A stretch of 64,000 nucleotides of DNA, taken from Psoroptes ovis. Its lineage: Eukaryota > Arthropoda > Arachnida > Sarcoptiformes > Psoroptidae. Below are positions 39,436 to 50,833 of the stretch, piece after piece. Position 1 is the first letter of the stretch. Each line of letters begins with the position of its first letter. The notes beneath the pieces were generated by a model. It worked only from the letters and a program-made list of their open reading frames with translations, made no database searches and had not been told where the DNA came from. Made by a program: the position numbers and the translations under genes. The stretch lies in NCBI GenBank assembly GCA_002943765.1, contig PQWQ01000002.1:4526001-4590000 (forward strand), written 5' to 3'.

Positions 39436-41401
39436 TCAGTTCGCATTACCAAAAATTGCCTGTAAAAATCGTGGTTTATTTTTCCATGCAATAAATATTA
39501 CATAAACTGGTACACCGGTCAATATAATTAAAGCACCTGTAAGGGTTCCTTTAGGATCAGCAATCATTGGTACGATTGTGATGAATATTGATGCTAATAT
39601 GTAAATTGTTGGCCAAATTAAATTCACTTTAATCGGACGATTTAATTCAGGTCTTTTCCATCTTAAATATGGAAGACAAGCAACGCCTAAACCGATGGCC
39701 AACCATGTTGCAAATCCAACATAATTGATCAATGCATAAATATCTTTAGATGCTAAATAGATTAATGATAATAGACACATTCCAATAACAGCTGGTGTAG
39801 GTGTTAAATGATTCACTTGAATCATAGCCAATATTTCAGGCATTTGTTTTTGTTCAGCTCCGGCAAAAAATAATCTTTTAGGTATGAAGAAAAAACAACA
39901 AGTTGGATTATACTGTAATAATGAAGTATGAATTATTCATTATCATTTTCTAACCTAGATGATGTAAACAAAATGCCATTTACACCTCCGAATGTTGACA
40001 TGGCGACAAAAACCGGAACAATCCAAGCCATCCAACCATATAAACGTTCGGCAAATGTCTTTTGAAAAAAAATAATGATAATAATAATGAAATTATCATT
40101 CAAATAAAATTTTGAAAAAAAAAATTAAATGATAATAAAAAAACATACGACTGCGACAGCTTCAGCTGATAAAACATCAGCAACACTTAATGTTGAATGA
40201 AAAGCAATAATGGTCATGGTATAAACAATTGTGACAAGTGTACATGATATGAAAATGGCAAGCGGAAGGTTTCTATGAAATTCAAATCAAAATTGAATCA
40301 ATCAAAAGGAAATTTTTGATTATAATTAAAGAATTTTATCATACTTGTGTGGATCTTTTAATTCTTCAATAACGAAATTCAAATAATTCCTATGTTAAAC
40401 ATTAAAAAATGAAAATAGATTAATAATGGATCGTAATTCTATCATAATTAACAAACCATCCATTGTATGCAAATAAACCGGAATAAAACGATAGCGCTAT
40501 GGTTGATATATCAACATTTTCGACCAATGGATCTTGCTTGAAATTGAAATATTCGACATGTCCTATTCATATTAATTGATTTTTAAAAAATTTCAATTAA
40601 TAATGAATCATGATTTGTACATTCATATATCAAAACAACAAACCTTTGAATAATTGAACGATACCGGTGATGATGATGGTGCAAAGTGCCAATAATTTGC
40701 CATATGTGAAAAAATCTTGAACTCTTGTTGACCATTTTACATCCCAACAATTTACAAATGTAAGCAAACCTGTGTGGATGATAAAATGAAATAAAAAATT
40801 ATTTTCATTGATTATTCAACAAAAAATAAGTTTCAAATATAGTTATCAATTTTTGATAGATTATTGGTTGAGTATTTTTATAATTAATTATTAATATAAT
40901 TTGAAAAAATATGAAATTCGTACATATACAAACAATGGCTAATAATCTGATTGCAAAACCAGGCGGATCACAATCCGGATAAAATGGACGTAATGTATAG
41001 AATGCGAACGCTAATGCTATTATAGCCGTATTACATGGTCGCACAATCATACATTCAATCCATAAACGTAAAAATGCAATAAATGGACCAAAACATTCCA
41101 TAATATATGTATAATCAGCACCAGTTTTGGTGATTGTTGTGCCCAATTCAGCATAACACAATGATCCAATCAATGAAAATAAACCACTCAAAAGCCAAAC
41201 AATGATGGACATATTGACACTACCGGTGCCTTGTAATACACCTTTTGGTGATATAAATATGCCCGAACCAATCATACAGCCAATAATAATATTGATACCA
41301 TTCATTAAACCCATTTTAGGTTTCAAACAAACAGCATCATCATTATTATTATCATTTTTAGCATTTTTCTGTTTCATCTCTATATCATTTGATTTTTCCA
41401 T
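39436..41401 (-). CDS. SLC7-family heteromeric amino-acid transporter light chain (LAT-like), isoform with proximal first exon
   Basis: Seven exons on the minus strand: 40924-41401, 40644-40769, 40457-40562, 40345-40389, 40149-40272, 39955-40058, 39436-39874. Joined length 1422 nt, 473 aa; all phases fit. The protein has the SLC7 signature [12 protein letters not shown] in TM1, [15 protein letters not shown], and LLTFVN...RVQD, then [15 protein letters not shown], and about 12 membrane segments. A Cys in the TM3-TM4 loop (PDCDPP) matches the residue that disulphide-links light chains to the SLC3 heavy chain (family knowledge). Substrate is probably neutral amino acids, by sodium-independent exchange at the plasma membrane; the exact orthologue is uncertain. 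The first coding exon covers TM1-TM4 without introns, unlike the distal copy at 46653-47399. Confidence 0.93.
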
Positions 41402-44400
41402 TTCGAATATGAATTTTCTTGAAAATTTAATTTGATTAAAATCAATTAAAAAATTAATAAACCGAATGAAAAATTAATAGCATGAAATATCACACACAAA
41501 CACACATAAACACATGTACACAGATGAATAGTGAAAATATCAAATTAATTCACATGGAAACACTGAAAAAAAATGAAATTTTGAGGAAAAAAAATCATAA
41601 TAATCACAAATTAATTGAAATGTTTTCGATAAATAAATCACAAAACTCAGAAGATGTACAAAATTTCAAATAAATTTCTTCAATTTTTTTTTTTTCGCCG
41701 ATAAAAAAATGAAATTTACAATTTTTAAAATTACAATTTTTACATGCTAAATAGAAAATGTGAAAAAAAATTTTCAAACTAAAAATTTTTTTTCATAACG
41801 GATTTGAATAGAATCTGGAATGTTGACAAAAAAAAGAAATGAAATAAAATGTTTAAATGTTATAACACACACATATACTGAACACACTAGATAATATTTG
41901 AAAAAATATGGATCCAAATATAGATTTTTAAACTTGATTTGAAGAAAAAAATAAAATAAAATAAAATAAAATCAAATGTATGGCAACATTATATTATTAT
42001 TATTATTACATGATATCTATATATATCATGTATGTATTTGGATATGTGTTGTTTTTTGTTTATTTATTTATTTATTTTTTATTATAATTTATTCATTTAT
42101 TTATTCATATTTTTTTCTAAAAACAAACAAACAGTTGATACAATTTTTATTTCATCATTGATTTCATCAAGATATTATATAATTTTTGTCGTTATGATTT
42201 TGATTTTGTCAAGCGATTTTCAAGCATGCATGCATGTTGAACACATGTGATCAACGTGTGATTTTGAATTTTTGAAATAAAAAATTGAATTTTTAAAATT
42301 TTTTTGAAAAATCGAAAAATTGATGGATGATTTAATGGAGATTTTGGTTGAAATTTTTGATGTGATTTGAATTATTTGCGATGTTTTTAGTGAAAAAAAC
42401 ATGTATTTTTCACCACACAGATTCAACCAGATGAAATGAAAAAATCAAATTGACTAATGATTGTTCATTTTCTACATCTTTTTGTTTGAATGAAAATATT
42501 TTTAATTATTTTTTTTTTCATTTTCAAAAAATGAAAATGTCAAACTGCGCAAGTGTCCTGGTATTTTGCTTCAGTGCTACAAACATAATGCCAATTTTGA
42601 TTTTCAATTGAAATTAAAAAAAAAATGTGAACTGAATTTTTTTTTTTAAATCATTTTATCAGTTCATTGATATGTCGATTGCTGTTGCTGTTGTTGTTGT
42701 TGTTTGCAACTGTGTATGTAGTATAATAATAATGATCAAATTTATGGTTATATAAATGTATTTTGATAATTTTTTTTCTATTTTTTTGGTTATTTTATTT
42801 GATAATCATTTTCAACAATTTAATTTAATAATTTAAATGACATGAGAATGAATGAAATGAATTGAAAAGAAACGAAACGAAAAAAAATCGAGATTTTTAT
42901 CTTTTGTTTCACTTGTTGAATTATGCTCATGAATTCAGGCAAGACACACACACACAAACATGCACACAAAATGCGATTAACCTGACCAAAATTCAAACAA
43001 TTTAATTGTTGTTTATGTGCATTTTAATTCAATTGTTGTCAACCAAAAACAAAAGAAAAAAATTCAAAGAAAATTATGCAAAATTATTTCTGTGGAATTC
43101 CATTTTAACAATTCAACCACCTGATTATTTTTCAGTTCATTTGATTGTAATTTAAAAAAATTATCATTTTTTTTCAAATGATATGATTACGAGAGAGACG
43201 GGCAAAATACTTTGTTTCAAAAATAGAAAGAAAGAAAAAAGAAACATTTGAATGAGAGCATCAGAGATAGATTTGTATTCATTTCTTGTGAATTATCATT
43301 ATCAGAATCGATTGGGAAAGAAACCGCTAAAAATATTGAGAAATATCAAAAAAAATCAAAGTTTTTTTTCAATTTTTTATAAAATAATAAACGAATCAAT
43401 GATTTCATTTTTGATAAATTAATAATAATCAGACATTTTGAAAAAAAATTATGAAAAAATAATTCATAAAAATGCAGACAAAAAACTCATTTTCTGCAGT
43501 AATACAATCTGTTTGTTCATACTGATTTAGGTTCAAAAGTAAATTAATTTGAAATTGATTCAATCAAATATCATTGGATAATTTGTGAATTCATTATTTC
43601 AATTGATTTTACGCTTTTGAAAAACGTTGAAAAATTCAATGGAATTTTATAAATATCATCATCATCATCATCATTATCGATGAATTTTTTTCGATTAAAT
43701 AAATGAAAATCAATGAATGTATGAATAACGTTGGAATTGTATTGTCACATGCTTTTCATTTGTTTTTATTTTTATTTTCTATTAAATTAAAATTTAAAAT
43801 TTAAATTTACGAAAAAAAACGAAAAACGAAGAAATAACCTTGAAATTGAATACAAATTGAATTTATATTTAATTCATTTATTTACACATTTAACAATAAA
43901 CCCATATACAGTAATGAACATATAATGAATGATGTTCATAATTCAAACATAATTCTAGCATAGTCATCATTCGATATCATTATCATAATGATAATTATCA
44001 TTTTTGATGGTTTTTTCGAAAATTTACTGATAATAAAGATAATATCATTGATTATCAAAAAATGTACGAATAAAATCGTATCATTCATAGTAATTATCGA
44101 TTGATGATTGATATTTTGTATGTGTGTAATACTGAAATTTTGTGTTAGTTTTTGATTGAATTCCAATATTGAATACCTGTTGTTTATTTTTATTTAAAAA
44201 ATGAAAATTAATTTTTTCATTTTTCAATTTTTCTCTCCAAAATCATTACGAAACATTCAAACATACATATTTTATTGAAAAAAAATGACATTTAAAATGA
44301 TAGTTTCACAGAAATTTTTAATCAAACTGTAAAATTGTTTATTTTCCAGTGCAAAGTAAAACAAGTTTGATTAAATATATAAAAAATCATTAGACTCTTG

Positions 44401-46652
44401 ATTCACTTGTGACGCCCAATGTTTATTTTTTTTATGACAAAAAAAAACATTAAAATTTAATAACATTTAATCGAAATAATTGAAAAAAAACTAATTGAAA
44501 ATTCTGTACAAAACAATTTGAAGAACTTTAAATATGTATTGTTCAGCGTGTTTGATTTCATAGACTATTCATCTATTCATTTCGGACATGTAAATAAATA
44601 CTTTGACCTCTCTGGCTGATGTTTTTTTTTTTTTTTGTTTGGGTGCTACTTGTACCGCATACACATACACGAACATATTTAATATATTGTTACAAATGAT
44701 TATTTCCCATTGTTTTTTCTTTCAAATCTTTGAATTTATTCATCCATAAAAATACTATGGAGGTATTTTTTTTTGAAAAAAAAAAACAAAAAATGAATAC
44801 ACCCCTCTTAAATGCATACACACGCATCAGACAGAATAAATGATAAAATTTCATTTATTCATTCATTCAATTGTATTCAAATTGATTCACAATGCATGCA
44901 TGTGAAATAAATGACATTTTAACTTTTTTGTTTTGAGAAAAACAAAAAAAAGCATGGAAAAAATCATTTGATTCTTTGATGATAAAATCTAAGAGTAGAG
45001 ACCATTCATCTCATTTTTAATATCATTGTTATTTAAATCAATGATGATTACGATGATGATGATGTTTATTTCATTCAAATTCTATTCTCCTATTCATATT
45101 CAAATTTATCATTTATGTCATATGTAATAAATGTGAAATATATTTCCCTACTAAGCATGCATACTACAAACACTCGCATACACACACACACACATCAACA
45201 CAAACCGAAAATAAAATCCGAACTCCTAGACAAAACAACAACAACAAAAAATTGTCGCCAGGGTGGAGAAGCAAAAATGTAAACTACAAGATAAAATTCC
45301 CGACAGACATTGAATCATTTACAATTGAAAATAATTGATGCAAGAAGAAGACAAAAAATACATCTTGTGACTTTTCTATTAAATTACAACTATTATTGAA
45401 TAAATGGTAAACATTTATTTATTCGGTTGTATACAATAAGTCCGTTCTTAATGAATTTATGCGAATGTCTATTGAAAATTCGGCATAAACTTTTTGGACA
45501 ATTATTATATCAGATATTTCACAGAAAACACACATGTCTGTGTGTGTGTGTGTGCATGGACGACAAAATCATCATTGTCATATAGTAATAATTATAATAA
45601 CACGAACAATGATTTGAATAAAAATGTGATTTCTCATGTGATTCATTCAATCAAGTTGTGAAAAATGAATGAATGAACGGAAAAATAAATTAGAAATTAA
45701 ATGAATTAATAAGTAATATTATTAATATATCACTTGAATATTGAATTAATGAATGATGTAAGCAAAATTTCTTCACTAAAAATAAGAAAAATATATATGA
45801 AATATTAATCCTTTAATCAAAATTGAACAACGACAACAAGTTAATATTTTGAAATGAAAAAAAATATGAATATTAAATAAATTTCAACAATGATTTCATC
45901 GGATTTAAAAATGAAATAATATTTTTTTTCTCTTCTTCTGCTTTATTATGACTAAAATATGAATGATATTATTATTAATTGTATCCGGTAATTAACATCA
46001 ACATTGATGATGATGATGCAAAATATTTTTTATTATTATTATTTGGAAAAATTGCATCAAATTCACAGAAATTTCGCTGTATGTTTCCGATAGTTTTGAT
46101 TTCTACTTAAACATTATAATTGTACATTATGTCTGCTACGATTTTGACTATTTTTGGGTTGTAGACACACATAATACAAATATTTATAAATTATTGTTTT
46201 ATTTTCTGTGAAAAAAAATATTTAAAAATTTGATGATGTGTTTGTTCGTTGACATATTTTACATACTCACACTTGCACATACACACACACACAGACACAC
46301 TAATCATGGATTTTTGTTTGAATTTTAAATCAAATTCAAACAACAACAACAATGGTAATAATTGGCGCCCAGAGAACTTCAAATAACGAAAACATGACGC
46401 CGGAAAATGATATTCAAATCGATGATATTTCGAATAGAAATATGATATCGATGCTCGCAGAAAATTATCGGACATTTTCTCATTTAATTATACATTTGAT
46501 TTTTTTTTGTTTTATCGAAATTGATAAAAGAAATCAATTTTTTTGTTGTTAGTTGTGAAATTTCAATCAAAATTTAGGCGTTATTATGAGTGTGCGAATT
46601 TCTTTGAATTAGTTGGAAATTTTTTTTTTCAAAATAAAATTTGATAACTCAC
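41402..46652. other. AT-rich region between the two SLC7 N-terminal modules
   Basis: Would be intron plus the proximal promoter if the distal module splices to the shared exons. I searched the minus strand for copies of the TM5-TM12 exons and saw none. It contains CA/TG microsatellites near 42945, 45180, 45540 and 46280 and an unexplained complex patch at 46332-46500. Confidence 0.5.
46332..46500. other. Complex-sequence island, coding status unknown
   Basis: A less repetitive patch that includes a GGCGCC-bearing segment. On plus it reads 46352-46552 as a 66-aa frame beginning MVIIGAQRTSNNENMTPEN; on minus a different open frame also passes through. Neither matches a family I know, and no splice sites decide the strand. 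Confidence 0.15.
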
Positions 46653-47399
46653 CAATACAAATACAAGCTAAATAACGTACAGCATCGGCCGGCGGATCGC
46701 AATCCGGGAAAATTGGACGTAGCACATAAAATGAAAAGGTTAATGCGACAATAGCTTGTGAACAAGGTCTAACAATCATGCCTATATGATGATAAAGATG
46801 TTTTTTTTTTCAAGAAAAAAATAAAGAAAATTTATTTTAATTATTTTAGAATGATTAGACAAAATTTAAATAGAAAAATTATGACAATTAATCCAGACAT
46901 TTGACATACATTCAATCCAAAGACGAAGAAATGCAACAAATGGTCCGAAAGATTCCATTATGTATGCATAATCGGCACCAGTTTTGGTTATCATACAACC
47001 TAATTCAGCATAACAGTACTATTTGATAAGAAAAAAGCCAATTTTTTCAATGAAAAAATCAAAGAAAAATAATTGAATAATTAATCTTAAACTCACAGCA
47101 CCGATTGTTGAAAATAGACCACTAACAATCCAAACAACTAATGATAAACCGACGCTACCAGTATTTTCTAAAACACCTTTTGGTGATACAAATATACCGG
47201 AACCAATTATACTGCCAACAATAACAGTGATACCATTTAAAAGATTCATTTTTGGCTTCAAACAAATAACATCTTCATTTGCATCTGCATTGATTGGTTG
47301 CGGTCCAGGATTATTGTTTTCATTTGATTTATTTGGTTGTGTCGATGTCATTTCGACATCACGATTCTGTTGTGATACTGGTGAATAATTGTCGGCCAT
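46653..47399 (-). CDS. SLC7 N-terminal module (TM1-TM4), distal alternative 5' exons or truncated paralogue
   Basis: Three exons: 47097-47399 (ATG 47399), 46910-47018 and 46653-46781, phases 0, 1 and 1. They encode a longer hydrophilic N-terminus (NSNPQ-rich) then [44 protein letters not shown] and PDCDPP, clearly homologous to the first exon of the neighbouring SLC7 gene. No TM5-TM12 exons follow before that gene. The last donor (GTGAGT) is in phase 1, the same phase the next shared exon at 40769 requires, so splicing across about 5.9 kb would give a 494-aa full transporter with a different N-terminal half. Alternatively it is a 5' duplicate that lost its 3' half. Confidence 0.85.
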
Positions 47400-50372
47400 T
47401 TTGTTTCAAATTTCGAGACTAATTTGAATCTAAATGTGGAAAAAAAATTCAAAAAAATAAAATTATTTTCAATATTTTTATTATGGAAAATTTGATTAAC
47501 AAAAACAAAAAATCTCAAAAATAATTACATAGAAATTTATTTGATAAACACAAGCAAATTGAAATTTCAAACGAAAAATATGATACTATTGCATGACAAT
47601 CGATGGGCGAAAAAAATGAAACAACAACAAATTAATTTGAGTGATGATTAATTAATTGAAATCAAAAATGGTAATTTGAGAAAAAATTTGTTCAAAAGTC
47701 AATATTTGAAATAATCGTGATTTGAATATTTGAGTTATTTTATAATTCACAAATGTGAATGGCATCACCGAAAATGAACAAATAAAAATTTGTTTCTTCG
47801 TGAAAAAAAAATTGATTTAAAAATTGGTTTTTCTTTAAATATATGACATTGTGAGAAAATTTAAAAAATTTGATTTGATGTTTCGGTAAAAATAATAATG
47901 AAAATGAAATAAATATTATCAAATCATCATCGAACGAATGATTAAAAATCAATTTGATTATATAACTTGACAGAAAATTAAATGGAAATCGTTTTTTTTT
48001 CAATATTTTTTTTTCGATTTAAAATCATATCAAATATTCGTTAATTTACAGTCGTTAATACAAATGAAAAGAAAATCATTGAAAGCGAATGAATTTGAAT
48101 TTGAAAGAGATGTATTCACAAATGTGTTTTTAGTTAATTTGAAGCTTCAAACGACAAATATGTATAAACACACATTCATACACACACACACACCGAAAGC
48201 AAAGCACAATCAAATTTCATTTGATGAATGAAATGAAATCAATGATGAATTATGAAAATTTCTGTGTGTGTGTGTGTGTTTTGAAATTTAAATAATCAAA
48301 TGAATAAATGAATGAATGAATAATCATTAACGATTCAATCAAAAAAAAAAAAAAATTTAAATCAAAAATGGAAATTCTTAGTTGCTGATTACTGTCGCAA
48401 AACTGTGAGTGTGTTTTTAAAATTTATTCGTACAAACTTAAAATCAAAAGAAAAATTATTAAATTCAAATATCGACTGATGATGTTTCTTAGCTTTGGAT
48501 AAAAAAAAGGCGGCATTTATTTTTTGAAAATTTTTGTCGATTTGTTTCTTTTGATTTAAAGAAGAAGAAATTAAATGATCAAATAAATAAATAAAGCAAT
48601 TAAATCAAATTAAATTACCACGTGGTTTTTGAATGTGTGAATGTTATTTATTCATTTATGAACATTGAATAATCAATGATGATGAAATCAATTGAAGCAA
48701 TCAAGTTAACTTGTTCATTGTGTTCATAACAAAAACAAATAATCATTTGTATTTTTGATCGATTGATAAAACAAACAACAAAAATTCAAAAACGATTCAT
48801 TGATATTTCAAGAGATTTTTGCTGATGATTATTTGTTTTTTGATTTGAAAAAAATAGAAGCATTCTGTCTGTCTTTCTCTGTACTCAATGGGAAAAAAGT
48901 TTATTTTAAGTTTATTTTTATTAAAATAATAATATTAAAAGTTGACAAATCAAAACGAAATAAATTAAATTGAACGTAATAATTGTTTTTGTTTATTTAT
49001 TTATTTTTATTCATTTATTCTATTAATTAATTTTTTTCATGTTGTTCAAAGTTGATGAAGCAAAGAATTAAAAGTAAATAGAAAATTGATTAATTTCAAT
49101 CGATGCTTTGACAAACACAATATTAAAGTCATATATACACAAATAGATTGAAATATAAGCAAGTAAAGTTGAATTAAACTATGAATCCATTGATTCAAAA
49201 TTCAAAGAATATTTTTTTAATAAAAATTGAAATAATACCCAAATAATAACAACAACAACAATGATGATGATGATGATGAAAATGAACAGAATTTGTAGAA
49301 TTTTATTATTATTATTATTTTGTCATTTGAAATATATAGCAAGGGTTTTTGTACGCATTGAGAGTCATGGGATTTTTTTCTATTTTTTTCAATTATAATC
49401 AATTTTTCATTGTTATATATTTGATGATAGAATAGAATAAAATGAATGAATGAATATCGAGAGAATCTATACACACACATACACATACACACATAAATCT
49501 ATTGTCAAACACATGGAATTAAAAATAAATATTTTTGTTTTCATTCATTCATTCATTCATTTTTCTATGAAGAAAAATTCTTCAAATAAAATACAAAATG
49601 ATGCGGATGAACTTTTGGTATTTTTAAGTTTAAGTTTTTTTCTATCGACAATTCAGAGCATGAGAGAGATAGGAAAAGACAGAGACAGAGACAGAGAGAG
49701 AGACAGAAAACAAATTATCATTCATCATTCATCAAATATTGAATTTACTATTTATAATTGAAAATGAAAGATGATGATTAAGATGAAAATATTAAAAGAA
49801 AAATAAAAAAATAATATGAACTAGTTTTTAGATTCATTCAATTCATTTTACTCAAATTCAACTCATACGATATACGATATCTTGGATGATGATGATGCTG
49901 CTGCTGCTGATGTTTGTTGATTTTAATTTTTAATTTTATTTTCCATTCATTCATTCATTCATGTGTTTTCGGCACATGTTCATCGTCTCGTATATTTATA
50001 TATATAAGAGCTGTTTCAAAAAAAAACTGTAAAACGGTTTTCTGTGTCACAAATACATAAGTGCATAAGTATATATGTTCATTCAAGTCAATTCTTCTTA
50101 CAAATGTTATATTTCAACGATTGTAAATATAGTCTGAATGTCTTGTAAGCACTGAATAAATACCCGAATAAATTGATAAGCTTCAGTGAAAACAAATATG
50201 ATTGCAACAGAAGAATAAGAATGAGAAGAAGAAGAAGAAAAGAATAAGCGGAATATTAATTGCTTATATATAGAAAGATGATTATCATCATTAATAATAA
50301 TGGTAAAATAAAATGAAATCAAATGAAAAAAACCGGATGGATGATGATAAACATTGAAATTTTATATATAAT
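47400..50372. other. AT-rich intergenic region, no gene seen
   Basis: Presumed upstream region of the distal SLC7 module, then A/T runs, CA/TG microsatellites (48181, 48264, 49470) and AGAC/GAGA tracts near 49680. No coding sequence supported. Confidence 0.5.
50360..50372. repeat. Candidate target site duplication, 3' flank of retrotransposon 2
   Basis: 13 bp identical to 55481-55493 and lying where the element tail gives way to flanking DNA. Low information content, so chance identity is possible. Confidence 0.35.
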
Positions 50373-50459
50373 AATAATAAATAAATCTTTATTTATCGGT
50401 GCTCTGCCTAAGCATTTGCACCTATTGTATATGATATTTCGTACAAGATGAAATGAATT

Positions 50460-50818
50460 AGATCAAAATGAAATCAAACGAAAAGAGAATAAGATGTAGT
50501 AAAATAATATGAGTAGGGTAAAATAAAGTGAATGAGAAAATAAAGTAATATGAATGAATACAATAATTTGGATAAAATAAAATAAAATAATATGAATGAA
50601 TACAATAATTTGGATAAAATAAAATAAAATAATATGAATGGGTAACTAATATGTACAGAATGAAGTGATATAAATAAAATAGAGTAATATGAATGAGTAA
50701 AATAATATAATATGAATGTATACAATAGTGTGAATAAAATAAATAATATGAATTAATATAATACTGTGAATTAAATAAAATAATGTGAATGGGTAAACTA
50801 ATATGTATAATGAAATAA
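50460..50818 (-). repeat. Minisatellite in the 3' UTR of retrotransposon 2
   Basis: Two perfect 42-bp tandem copies (50546-50587 and 50588-50629) centred on TATGAATGAATACAATAATT are flanked by five or more degenerate copies with the same TAATATGAATG start and AATAAAATAAA end. The array lies between the ORF2 stop and the 3' tail. Its translation makes a repetitive HSYYFILFYP frame that is not a gene. Confidence 0.85.
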
Positions 50819-50833
50819 ACAGGAGTGAAATTT

